Shown here piece after piece: positions 1 through 11,451 of a stretch of 64,000 bases of DNA. The notes under the pieces were generated by a model that saw nothing but the letters and a program-made list of their open reading frames with translations, was not told the origin of the DNA and made no database searches. The stretch lies in the NCBI GenBank assembly GCA_032622095.1, contig CP136069.1:41824194-41888193 (forward strand), read 5' to 3'. A program made the translations under genes and the position numbers. The DNA is from Siphonodentalium dalli. Its lineage: Eukaryota > Mollusca > Scaphopoda > Gadilida > Siphonodentaliidae. The stretch's first letter is position 1. Each line of letters starts with the position of its first letter.

Positions 1-760
1 ATGAGGGAATTTCGGTGATTTTTCGTAATCTGTCCGCCATTGTGGGCGCCATTTTGGATTTGGGGGACTTTTATTTGGATACGGTACAAGGAAAGTTCTT
101 CGCCTAAGTGTTCCCAACTCACAATAGTAAGCAGGTGTGGAGTTGTCATGACAATAATGTTCACTGATGTTAAAATCGGCAATTTTCGGCGATTTTTTAT
201 TTCTGGTGGCCATTTTGGCTGCCATCTTGGATTTGGGTAAATATTCCTCAACTTAGGTATAAGAGGAATCCTAGTTTGAGTATCTCCTGCACATATATAT
301 GCATGGGTGTTGTTATAATAGCAATAACATTCATTGATTCGAAACATTACATCGCTTTATTAACGTAGATTCGGCTTTGACCCATTATACCGGCATTTGG
401 GAAAACGTGATATCGGACAAAAATATCCCGCAATGAATGTATATTATGGACCCCATGTGGTCGTCAAGACTCCTCTATATGATAAATGTATAACATGACG
501 CAAAGATGCCAACATTTTCCCACAGAGACAAACGAAATGTGGTAACATGTCAGAAAAATAGCATATTTTCACATTTCGGCCATCTTGGCCGCCATATTGG
601 ATTCTGGTGTCCGATTTTTGGCTCATTTGTAAGGGTTGTATATTAGCATAACGAATCGAGCGAAAACAGGACGGCATGTGACATCATCTTTACTATAACG
701 GCGATCAAAGAGACCTGGTGCATTTAAAAACAATGGCCGCCATGATGGACGCCATCTTGT
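1..760. repeat. Degenerate repeats with a GCCATCTTGGATTTGG-like motif
   Basis: A motif close to GCCATTTTGGATTTGG recurs near 48-62, 209-237, 576-602 and 737-760. It also shows up singly elsewhere, such as near 19700. This looks like an old, decayed interspersed repeat. No ends or target duplication could be set and no coding potential was recognised. Confidence 0.4.
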
Positions 761-2600
761 CTGGAGTCTCTGCGGCCACTTTTTTTCTTGTTAACAAGTG
801 AAAAAAATTAGAGGAGACCTTAAGGAAGAAAATTAGTGGGGCGAAGTTAAGTCCTGGGGGGGGGGGGGTGCAGAGGTCGACCAATATCTCCCGGACTACA
901 TATGTGGTGTAAATTTGCCAACTGATGTTGTGTCAGGCATGTTTCAGAAAAGTTTCACCCACCCTCCCCTGTCGACATGTCCCTGGGATGAGCAACTGAA
1001 GTTTCCCAGTGTTTAGCAGTTTGTTATTCTTTATTGAATTCTCGACACCGAACAAGTTGTCCGCCCACATGCCACATCCCTGGCACATTATTGTACCAGC
1101 TTCGAACCAACGATGCACTAAGTTGCATAGAGGTAAACTTGAATTAGCTAGGACAGTTGAACCTAACATGGTGGTGTGATCATGCGGCGCAGGTTCCAAG
1201 CTAGAAATCAGTGTATATCAAGGTATTGACACTGTGACTGCACTGGTCGTGCTGGTAAAGTGGTATAACCAGTTATGATAATATGCTGATAAAACAAAGT
1301 TCCATAGTAATATTATAACTAAGCTAGCATTTATAATATATAATGTTTATAGTCCTGGCGCTAGATTCGACCAATATCGCGCCCCTTTCCCCATTTTCGT
1401 ATAAGTCTTAGTACGAGACCATATCATACCGCTCTGCCAATCTATAGAGAAACACTGCAGCGGAAAACACCAGATGCAAATTTATTCAGCCTGGGGGCCA
1501 TGTCGCTGAACAATCGTATAACAAATATTAAGATGAAGAATAACAGATTCTTGGAGAAAACCAGGCGTCTTTTCCTTTGGTAACGTCGACCACTACATGT
1601 ACAACGAACTGAAGTCCTTTCTGTCGCACTTAAAGGGTATTTCGAACGGTGTAGTGTAATAAGAAGATATGACATAACACGACAAAGGGAACTAACAGAT
1701 GAAATTTGTGAATCAATCATAGGCAGTAATTGTCTATATACCCCTGGTATGACATCGTACATCATATATAACTTAACGCGGAATCATATGTAACAACCCA
1801 ATTGGTAGTGCTACCCATGGGACTACAGTACTTCCTGGCAATTTATTGGAAATATACTTTAAGTATATCCAATTGGTTTCTATTGTCGTCATTTCGGCCA
1901 ATTTGGCCGGTTACTTCATGTGACTTTTTCATCTGACGTGTGTGTCGGATAATTGATCTGGAGGATTTATGTAAATGTTAGCCCAAACTACATTTCCAAG
2001 TAACGATGGTTTTGTTGTTTATTTTGAGGAATAATACCGCGTCAGATGAATTCAGCCCAAATATGTTAACAGTTGTCGTGTCAAACATTCGGCAGTAGGT
2101 TAGCGTTATTTAGTATTTGTGGATGTCCTTTAACATGGGGAAAATAGACTACTGCGCTTGAACGAGCATGTGAATTTGTCGTTTTTAATGTACAGCAACT
2201 TGATAATCAATAACAGAGGCATTCTCTGTCAAATAAGGTCGCTCTATTTACGGTATTAATTGCGGAACTTTCTAAAGTAAACTACGCGTAAACGGATACA
2301 TACGGTAAATTATAGAATGTGCCGGAATCGACCTAATCGCCCCATGGCCAACTCGCCCAGTCGACGTGTGTCAATTCGGTACCTACTATAACATGTACCC
2401 GAGTCCGATTCGGAATAAAAGATGTATACGGGTGTTATATAGCGTTTGGTCCGTTGTTTCTCAATGAATATTATTGAAATTTGGTGTATATGTCCGGGCT
2501 GGGACATGGAATACAACAACGTTTGAATTGTTTTTAAATTTACAAATTTGTTGATTTTATTCAATTTTTTTTCGTTCTGAAAACACACTATAAAGTATAT
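761..2600. other. No gene seen; one repeat fragment
   Basis: AT-rich noncoding sequence with a run of 11 or more G near 857. The stretch 918-988 (TGTTGTGTCAGGCATG ... GTCCCTGG) matches the right part of the family-I repeat at 46793-47058. Short ORFs here have no recognisable domains. Confidence 0.4.
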
Positions 2601-2607
2601 ATAATAT

Positions 2608-2908
2608 AATAACGAACACGAGACATACATAATTTATAAACTGTTAACAAAAGATATCAAATTCAATACATGACAAAGATGACTCAGTGGAGTTTATAAA
2701 GTGAACATAAAAACATTGAGGTAAGAATCTTTTTAAGGAATGCAACTTTATTTAATGATAATAAACACATAAATTAAAATAACAAACATGAGACATACAT
2801 GATTTATAAACTGTTAACAAAAGATATCAAACTCAATACATGACAAAGATGACTCAGTGAAGTTTATAAAGTGAACATAAAAATATTAAGGTAAGAATCT
2901 TTTTAAGC
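2608..2908. repeat. Tandem duplication, about 170-bp period, two units
   Basis: The stretch from AATAACGAACACGAGACATA through GTAAGAATCTTTTTAAG (2608-2735) recurs with few changes at 2778-2906. The repeated block includes ACTGTTAACAAAAGATATCA and GACAAAGATGACTCAGT. Noncoding. Confidence 0.75.
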
Positions 2909-4408
2909 ATTACTAAACCGTTTAGCACAGACCACAGTCCACTTCACTCATCCGATCATCACCAAACTTCATATTTATCTTGATATTGATCTATCAGATG
3001 AGAGCTATCAAATATTTTTTTAATTTCATAGGAAAAAATTGTCGCCAGCGGCCATATTGCATTTACGTTATATTTTATCGCGTCATGTCGATATCTAGTA
3101 TTACTTAGAAATTTCACCTTTCCAGATTCATAATTGCTCCATTGACTGTAACAGATGAAATTATTCCCCTCTTCGGATAGAGTGTCACTGAAACTTTATT
3201 TTGTCAGACTGTCTGTATAATCACTGATTATATATGGCAATAATCTGTAATAAGATGTAGCACTATTTTATTTTATATTTACATGCAGTGCTGTTTTTAT
3301 ACATCAATTCTAATCCCCCTAGATCATCATGTGATCGATCATACATCGCGCGATGACCTGGTTGAATTAAGGGGGGTTTTATGGATCACTTCTGTCCTCA
3401 AGCTAGATTATACTTATGACATTTAATGGCATGTTACTAACGTGGAGGGTTAGATATGCTTGAGAAACCACCACTCTTTAATTCACACCAAGTTATCAGC
3501 TGTCATGTTCGGATATTAGAACCCATAGCCATGATATATGGTTTATTTTGTGTATACTAGTAATATAGTTATTTTCAGTACCTTTATATACCAGTACTGT
3601 GTATAACAATGCATATAAATTAATCCATGTATACATGTATATTGATTCAACGGATTCAGTGGTTTTGTCCATCAGTCTATCAAATTTGCGGGGAAAACAT
3701 GGCCACAAGCAGTACACCCTGCTAAATTTCGAATTTGAATCAATTGGCGCACCCTGCAGCCAGCTTTTATTGGAGAACTTTTTCTTATGTGGATATTTTG
3801 GGTCACCGCTAGATGTGAGCCATATTTTGTTCTCAAACTGTCCTTGTGAAGACATCACTGCCAGCGGTGATCTTCAATTTTACTATTTTTATGGCTAAAT
3901 AATTTGGTTGATCCTACAGACGACACCCTTGTCCGATCGTCATCAGATTCCACAATTATCTTCTGGATAACCAGGGTGAGAGTAATCTAATTTTCCCGAA
4001 TTTCGTTAAAAAACATTACCACAGGCAGCAATTTGGTATCTTACTCTTTGATCCTCTTTTGCATGACTGAATTGTTTAGCAACTGTACAGACATATCCCT
4101 CATCTGGTTTTTATATACATGTATATCTCTTCATGCGGATAGCCAGTATTACGTAGGTACTTCAACTTTCTGCATTCCTGTCATCATTTGAGATATAAAA
4201 ATTTACCTGATACATGCACCCTTCAAAATTTGTTTCGTCGTATCTATTTTAATGACCCGTATGGTAATATTGATACAGACATATTTGTCAAACATTTCTT
4301 TGTACAATATACAGGTATTTAGTTTGTAACTAAATCTAGAAATATATAATAGTAGCTCGTGGACCCCACTTCGTCCGGGATGTTCCCCTCTGATTTTCGG
4401 AGAAATGC
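2909..4408. other. No gene seen
   Basis: AT-rich sequence with no recognisable exon, RNA or element end. Overlapping ORFs on both strands near 3496-3898 have no recognisable domain and read as chance. Confidence 0.35.
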
Positions 4409-4800
4409 GCGATTTAACCTTGAATTGACTATTTTAAAGGTGAAGGTCATGTCGGGGTCACGATTTGACCCGTCCAAAACACTCCCCGGACAAAAGTCAC
4501 GACAAAAGTACCCGTCGAAATCCGCCCGGCTTTATACCCGATTTGACCTTGAATTGACAATTTTGAATGTCAAGATCAGGTCAGGGTCATGATTTGACCC
4601 ACCCGAAACACTCCTGGGACAAAAGTAACAGTAGGTATCAAATTTCGTTGAAATACTTCCGTTTTACCAGATTTGACCTTGAATTGATCTTTTTGAATGT
4701 CAAAGTCAGGTCGGGATCAAGATTTGACCCGTCCAAAATACTCCCTGGAAATAATTTCCCCTAGGTATCAAATTTCGTCAAATCTGTCCGGCAGTTTTCC
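4409..4800. repeat. Tandem repeat, about 130-bp period, three units
   Basis: The sequence GATTTGACCTTGAATTGA recurs at about 4411, 4540 and 4670. Each time it is followed by a GTCAGGTCGGG-like stretch, GATTTGACCCGTCC and CACTCC[CT]GG. It then runs into CAGACAAACAGACAGACAAA (4813-4833). This composition is common in invertebrate interspersed repeats; I cannot name the family. Confidence 0.7.
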
Positions 4801-4859
4801 CGGCCATAGCTAACAGACAAACAGACAGACAAATGTCCAAAATATATATTAAACTAGCT

Positions 4860-6689
4860 GATGTACTCGACTTCGTTCGGGCTAGTTAGGGATTTTTTTT
4901 GTGATCGCCTCCATCTGGACAGTACCCAGTATATACAGCGTCTGGCCAAACTATTGTTCAATTGGTCCAGAAACATGCCTATATCAGCACGTTCGAGAAC
5001 ATGGTCCCACGTGAAATTGGACCCGTCCATATTGCTCCCGGGATCGAAGTAGTCCTATACACACAAATTTTTAGTCGGATCGGTCAAGGTCCAGAAACAT
5101 GCCTATGAGCGAGGTCAAGTTGACACGTTAAATACCAAATTCGAGCAGTGTTAGAGTCTATAACACATACACACATGCATTCACGCATACACACATACAT
5201 ACATACATACAGACAGGTGTTTCAAAATGTATAATCGATAGCTACAACAATTCTATGGTAGATAGTTCACGGCCGACCTGATGCATGCATCTTAGTTTTC
5301 TTGTACTCTAAATGCCGTGCCATTGACATTTGGCATATGGTCGGCATGCAGGGGCGGCAATCTTGTAACGACAAGTCGCCGAAGTCGGGCAAGAACGGAA
5401 TATTGTAATCAACCGACAATTAATGAAATTAATCATTGTCATGTGTCAAAGGACGTGGCTAGAGAGATTGGAATTTACGTTTCGCCATTTCGATTCGAGT
5501 CCGCGTTGTTGTCATACTCTAGAGTTAGTTCGTGTCAATGGCATTTGGCGTGTTGTCGGCATGGAGCAGACATTCGAAAGTCACAATGAATGAGTCATTG
5601 CAGGATGACCAGAGACGTGGCTGGATGATCTTTGTTGGAGGATGTCGATACCATTGAAGTACAAAATAATAAACTCTGGGAAACTGTGCACCCATTTAGG
5701 GGCTTGTTACATGAGCCAGAACAACTCGGCAACTTAGTTGGACATTTCGAAACGATACCCAAACTTTCCAACCAAACATCTCCCATGGTTGGAAAAGTGG
5801 GAAAATATTTGACATTTAGTATAAAACGACACATTTATACTAATTACTGTTTGGCATTTCAAACTTTTCAATATATTATCTTGGTCAATATCGTTGTTTT
5901 ATGAATATTAAAATATTTTTGATCCATTGTGACTGTTGCATCGCGTTATAGATTCTATCCAAAGAAATAACATGTGGCTTGGGCCGCGTACATGCATTTA
6001 CTATATATATAGTGGGAGATTTAGCGTGGGTCTATAAACCTATTATAGTTTTGTTATTTCTCATAGCTTTTGTATGACATTTTCAACGTATATCAGGGAC
6101 ATATAATCCTCACAGAATGTAAACAACATATTTGTAACTAATCGTCGTATATTTATTGATTTTATACGACAAAATATTCGAAAACAATCGGGAAATTGCG
6201 AAAACTCTCAAGTTTTTGTGATGCTAGAAAACGCACCATAACAACAGTTCTGTTGGGAATATATACATCAAATGTTTAAGGGAGTATATATAGGACGAAC
6301 ATAATCCTAGCAAGATATCATAACGATTGTCGTATTTGGGATTAAATATAACCTGGGCTAACATAACCGAATCCGTCGATAGTAAATTCGCTCTTCTCAC
6401 GGCGGGAACTTCGGCTTGCCCGATGTAAATCAGACTTCTTTTAAATGTCCCCCTTTTTGTGTATAAATGGCAATAAATGATTAATTGATAGATTGGGGAT
6501 TAATGTCGCTTTCAGCATCTAAGGCCATATCACGACATTGCCAGTTTTAGTGGTGGGGGAAATCCGCACACTTACGGCTAATCTAACAGTGATTTTTCAA
6601 TGGCTGATAAACTCCACCACCACCGGCTATCGGCGAGTAACTGGCAACTTCATCAAATTACGATTTCGAATTACAAAGTCCGGGATGGA
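4860..6689. other. No gene seen; short simple repeats
   Basis: Contains a CATACATACATACATACAGACAG simple repeat around 5185-5215 and two similar blocks (5310-5400 and 5515-5590, both with CAATGGCATTTGG/CATTGACATTTGGC-like sequence and CGGCATG). No recognisable exon. Confidence 0.35.
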
Positions 6690-6790
6690 AACATGTGGAT
6701 TTGAATCCTTATCGTCAGCGCTGGATGGCGAGACGGCTTTGAGTTGTATAACTTGTATCCCTTACCGACTGAGCCACCGAAGCCTCCGAA
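6690..6790 (-). repeat. tRNA-like / SINE-like segment
   Basis: On the minus strand TGGCTCAGTCGG (6766-6777) fits a Pol III A box and GGATTCAAATCC (6697-6708) fits a B box. The gap between them (about 57 nt) is longer than in a standard tRNA, and I could not fold a clean acceptor stem, so a tRNA-derived SINE or decayed tRNA is more likely than a working tRNA gene. Confidence 0.45.
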
Positions 6791-7201
6791 TGGCATGCAA
6801 TAAAAACCTCAATCGTCGAGTGAATGGATAAATGTCACAGAAGGTGGAAATTACTGGATATTCACCCAGTAGAATCACTGCACTAACATGGAAAGTTTGC
6901 AGTCGATATTACGGTAACATAATTGTCACTTTCAGACAATCGAACCTGTCTGTCCTGATAAACATCCACTTTGGAGGAGGGAAGGCTCAAACGCAATTTA
7001 TTAGCAGTGATCTTGCGATGTTTTATGGCGACGTTATAAAATGTGGAACCTGGTAAAACTGTCTAAAAAGTCGATATGCCAAACCAAACCTGACATAAAC
7101 TTGAAAGCGTCCCTTGAAGTTAGTCCTATATGTAGTCATATCAATCATATAGGAGCAATACTGATGTGGTGCAACTGATCTAGCACCAACTCTTGAGTTA
7201 A

Positions 7202-7408
7202 CCCTTTCAGTGCCAAGTCCGATTTGTTTATCAACCCATATTTCCTTGATCATTTTTCAAATTTATTGATTATAATAATGTGATACATTAATGGAAAGAG
7301 CCCTAAGAGCTCTTTCCATCTATGTATCGCATTATTATAATCATTAAATTTGAAAAATGATCAAGGAAATATGGGTTGATACAAAAATCGGACTTGGAAC
7401 TGAAAGGG
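7202..7408. mobile_element. TTAA-flanked MITE, family A2
   Basis: Flanked by TTAA at 7198-7201 and 7409-7412. The ends are inverted repeats starting CCCTTTCAGTGCCAAGTCCG (right end reads CCCTTTCAGTTCCAAGTCCG inverted). The whole 207 bp folds into one hairpin with its apex near 7300-7320 (AGAGCCCTAAGAGCTCTTT). TTAA target and CCC terminus are the piggyBac signature; no transposase is inside. Confidence 0.85.
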
Positions 7409-7412
7409 TTAA

Positions 7413-8527
7413 AACCTGATAACTCGCCCTCATCGATCGGACCTGCTGACAGTCTTTTTCAAAGTTAACATCAGCTACAATAGAGCAAGGTCCGCCCGTA
7501 TGCAACACATAGATTGACATTACTTGTCGTGCATATGCGAACTTGTAAACACCAGAAGCCATTTTTGTTAAATATTAAAATATTAAATATAAAATATTTC
7601 CATTACGCCATTGATGAACGATCTGTGAATCTGTTAAGGGGGTGACAGGAAGACAGCCTAACCTTGCTATGTCACTCCTGCACAATAAATATGACTGACC
7701 TTTGAATTGTTTTGTATGCATTATTATATTGTAATATTTATTGTGTAAATGAAACATCTATACATGTACATCTATAATGTATGAACTCGACACGACAATT
7801 ATGCCATTCGCGATCAAACACTGAAATTTCGAGACGATGTAGTGAGATTATTAGACAACTTGAGACAAACACGACAGTAGTGTCGTTGCTGATGACTGCA
7901 TGTTGCTATATATCAATTAAAGGTTACTTGCATCGGTGTGCATCACGCGATTTATACGTATGCACGTGCAACTGTTTTCCTCCTATTGCGAGTGGAACAG
8001 CAATGCAATGTAACCCGTCTATTACTGTAGACCTATAAGTTACAATGAACTAATTAGTTCTCATAAGCGACAGTGCTAGGGTTAAGCAATGCGCACGATT
8101 CATTACGTTACTGAGCCAAACTTAAGATATGTTGGCGTTTACAACTCCAGGTCGGACATGTTGTCAAAAAAGAAATGGTGTATTACCATACTTATTTCTA
8201 GAAATAAATTGGCATTTCCACAACTACCCCTTTTTGTGCACAAAATTTCAGCATCGAAAAATACACCCACCCCTATACCCAATTTGGCGACCAACGTAGA
8301 TGATTGAAGTAAAATCACACACAAATGGCCGAGGAATTAACACAGCCAATGAATTTATTTTTTCTTTCATATATTAAACAACCGAAAATATTATACACCA
8401 TTCAGCTGCCGGTATTTTTGTTGTGATGACTTGAGTTTCCCTATACACAAATGCCAAGGGGAATAATTTCAATTATTTAGTTGTTTGTAATATATACCGA
8501 GGAACATAACTCGATAATGTTCTTATC
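7413..8527. other. No gene seen
   Basis: AT-rich sequence with several short ORFs on both strands and no recognisable domain, splice context or element end. Confidence 0.3.
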
Positions 8528-8752
8528 TGCTTTACCCATGTCTATGCTAAATGGATAATCAGTTATACAAGTATACATTGGAATGGTTTATTATTCATTT
8601 GGAGGGGTGTTCAGGTAATAAAAGCAGACGACAGATAGGAAAAACATACTACAATGCAAGAGCAGAATGATTCATATTCATTGGTCGGAAAGTTTCAAAT
8701 AATAAGTTCATAATCTGGACATTTCCAAGGAATAACTACTCAACATTGCGTA
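8528..8752. mobile_element. Family B MITE copy, ends decayed
   Basis: Shares with the other B copies: CTAAATGGATAATCAGTTAT, GTATACATTGGAATGGTTTA, TTATTCATTTGGAGGGGTGT, AAAGCAGACGACAGATA and GGAATAACTACTCA. The central hairpin (TTCAGATAATAAGTTCAACA) is degenerate here. The terminal TTAA is no longer recognisable. Confidence 0.7.
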
Positions 8753-9251
8753 TTTGGCACAGAAACTGTTAATCGAAAGACTGTTGGAAGTGGTAACTTG
8801 GAATTTGATGATGATTGTTCTCATTTCAGGTGATTTAGTATTTTGCGATATTTTGATTATAAGTGAAGTAACGAATTATTCATATAATCTTCAAATCCAC
8901 ATTAAAAGTTGTAAAACGGAATACGGACGCTTGTAGGTCTCTGATCTACATTATTGGCGACCAGTATTCCAACACGTGTCTGTGTTTTTGTACAATTTGT
9001 TTTGTTAACGTTCTCGATTAAGATTATAGCTGTTAAAATTAATAACGTGTGATTTTTTAGCTTTGCTCCAATTTTAGTAGCAATTTCACAGCCATGTTGT
9101 GGTAAGAACTGTCTTATACATGTAACACATAAATGTTCAGTTGTAAACACATGTACGTTGAAACAGTGTTCACTCACACCAAGCTCGTGCCTCCATACAT
9201 TTGACACATATATATATATATATATATTATGAAGGCATGTAAAGGAGTTAA

Positions 9252-9448
9252 CCCTTCCATGACTGGAGCTTCCTAAAATTTTGCGAAAACCCTGTGCCAA
9301 TGCATTCTCTTATATATGCGAGTTTCCCATTTACCTTGACATTGTAAGCCATTGCATTCTCTTGTATAAGGGAGACTTGCATATATAAGAGAATGCACTG
9401 GCACATGATCTTTAATGCTGTACCAGCGCAGTTCCCGTAATGGAAGGG
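9252..9448. mobile_element. TTAA-flanked MITE, family A3
   Basis: TTAA at 9248-9251 and 9449-9452. The left end is CCCTTCCATGACTGGAGCTT; the right end inverted is CCCTTCCATTACGGGAACTG. Inside are two decayed halves of the shared GCATTCTCTTATATATGCGAG hairpin cassette. An (AT)n run and short ORFs lie to its left. Confidence 0.8.
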
Positions 9449-10060
9449 TTAAGATATGGCGCTGAGCTGTCTAATTATTCCAATCTTACAGAAATACCAG
9501 CTTGTAACAATACATGCATGTCCACCCAATTGAATGTATTATAATTTGGACATCATGTATTATCTATATAGCCACTGTTTTCGATTTCAAAGGGAGATCA
9601 TTCATACGTCAGAATTATGTGACATGTTTTGAACAGAACAAATATTTATAAACTAAATTAAATCAAACAGTAATTGGATAGTTATTACAATCACAAAACT
9701 AGAAACCTATTATTGTGATCTGCAGATCTAGTACTAGTATACACTTTATTAGTTCAAATAGATTCACTTTGGTAGAAAACATGAGTAAAACCGGAAATGT
9801 CGCTTTAAGGAAGTGTCATAAATTGCTTCACTGGTACATTGTATCTTTTCCCATAAAATAAACCAATACTTTTACAAGATATGTGCTCTAGTTGGGAGAT
9901 TAAGTTTCTGAAAATAATTGCCATGACAACTAACTCTGCGTCACCTCAAGGCAGAGCATACACTCTTGTGACATGGCACATAGTGTGTTAGACTGTGTAT
10001 GTTCTGTACGACCAATACGAGGTGCTATTATGTGAAACCTGGATTTATGAGATACTTTAA

Positions 10061-10512
10061 AGGTACTCAATCCGATCAGACTGTCCCGATACCACCAATG
10101 TACAACAACAACAACAACAACAACATTTCTTCAAAATACTCTTTAGTTATCAGCAACAAAATAATGCTATCCGCTGTCAACTATGGTATCAAATTTCCCA
10201 AAACTTGTTATTTATCAACATATTTTTCAACAACATATGGCCGTATTATCACTAAAGTATGACGAAATTTGACCGTTTTTCCACTTGATTTTAGAGTTAT
10301 CCATCTTCATCCGCAATGTTGTCCGAGACCCTCCGTTTGACCACGTGTTTATGGGTCCACATAATATTACACATCTCGAGAAATAACAAACTTCAAAAAT
10401 CGATATCTGATCACTGAGATTTGATGGGTGGGTTCCTCGACTCGAATCAAATATTTTTTACCCCCGAAGCCAAAGAAATAGTAATTTAGGAGCGTCTGAT
10501 CGGATTGAGTAC
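10061..10512. mobile_element. Family D non-autonomous element
   Basis: The left end follows TTAA (10057-10060) and reads AGGTACTCAATCCGATCAGA. The right end is its inverse (GTCTGATCGGATTGAGTAC), but the right TTAA has decayed. An (ACA)n run lies at 10104-10124. The internal sequence matches the inverted copy at 26964-27497 along its whole length. It lies just 3' of exon 3, in the intron following it. Confidence 0.82.
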
Positions 10513-10622
10513 AGTTATTTTGAGTTTTCGTTGTCGAAAGTAACTACCGATTCTCATCGTTAAAAGTTAATCACATTCAATCGTATTAATCATGTACACA
10601 GACAACATGAAACAATTCTCAC

Positions 10623-10770
10623 CTCAGTATGTTTAATAAATGGACCGGGAAGAAGCATACGGCGAAAGCCACGACGATGGCGACGAGCATTTTGGCGGCC
10701 TTTTTCCTCGCCTGGAGCTGGGCGTCCGCACCACTGGTTCCAGTCCTACCATTCAGCATCGGTTCCTTAC
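10623..10770 (-). CDS. Orexin/allatotropin-type GPCR, exon 3 (loop 3 and TM6)
   Basis: Third exon, after a TTTATTCTATTTAG acceptor. Its first two bases complete a split Gly codon with the last base of exon 2, giving ...IKSS-G-KEPMLNG. It is 148 nt, codes residues 261 to about 310, and ends at a GAG|GTGAGA donor in phase 2. It carries the basic end of the third intracellular loop (QLQARKKAAKML) and TM6 (about 286-308) with CFFP, where many class A receptors have CWxP; orexin receptors have CYLP, so the aromatic change is not alarming. Intron 2 (10771-20796) is about 10 kb. The exon for ECL3, TM7 and the tail was not found: the minus strand of 1-10600 showed no NPxxY-coding pattern by eye, so the gene probably continues past the left edge. 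Confidence 0.82.
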
Positions 10771-10799
10771 CTAAATAGAATAAAACTATGTGAAATAAC

Positions 10800-11075
10800 A
10801 TTCCCTTTACTAAATGGATTCTTCTACCCCATTCAGTTATAAGTATACATTTGAATGGTCTATTATTTAACTGTCCAGTGGGATGTTTTAGGAATATATA
10901 TATATAGGCAGACGGACGAACAGATACAAAAGTGCAGAAACATTCATATGTTTTGGTGGGAAATGTTCAGATAATAAATTCAACAAACGGACTATGCCTG
11001 TTTGTTGAACTTATTATACCTAAACATTTCCTAAAGTAACTATACACGTCAAAGAATATTTAGTAAATAGAATTA
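10800..11075. mobile_element. Family B MITE copy in GPCR intron 2
   Basis: Carries the family sequence CTAAATGGATTCTTC, CATTCAGTTATAAGTATACA, GAATGGTCTATTATT, and the central hairpin TTCAGATAATAAATTCAACA / TGTTGAACTTATTATACCTA. Both termini have drifted. It starts 30 bp upstream of the exon 3 acceptor. Confidence 0.75.
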
Positions 11076-11451
11076 TAAAGAAATATTCACGGCTCTAAGA
11101 CAATTTTTATGAAACCTATTTTACTTTCAACTAATGTACCACAAATTACAATTTGGCAAATTAGACGTAGGTTTTCAACAATACTAAATTGTGTTTAATT
11201 GGAGATTTTGTATGTAGTAACCGCAGATCTGGAACTCTGAATAAACCTTTATTGCTCTTATCGACGTGCTGTTTCCCGTACATATATACAATTATTTTGT
11301 ATTCATGTTCCGTATTGGAATAAAATAATCAAATAATAAGAAAAACCCACAAGCAAGCCAATCTGCTCGTAATGTGCTCTCCTGTGGTTGGGTGAACAGT
11401 CACTTCCGAATTTACAACCAAAACTTATTATACGACCTTTTCGATCCAACC

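Noticed and set aside
3496-3898. Overlapping ORFs of 99-120 codons on opposite strands
   Set aside because: Mutually overlapping, no recognisable motif; expected by chance in a window of this size.
1-10600. Search for the receptor TM7 (NPxxY) exon on the minus strand
   Set aside because: Scanning for the complement of an NPxxY coding pattern gave no candidate; a variant motif could still be missed.
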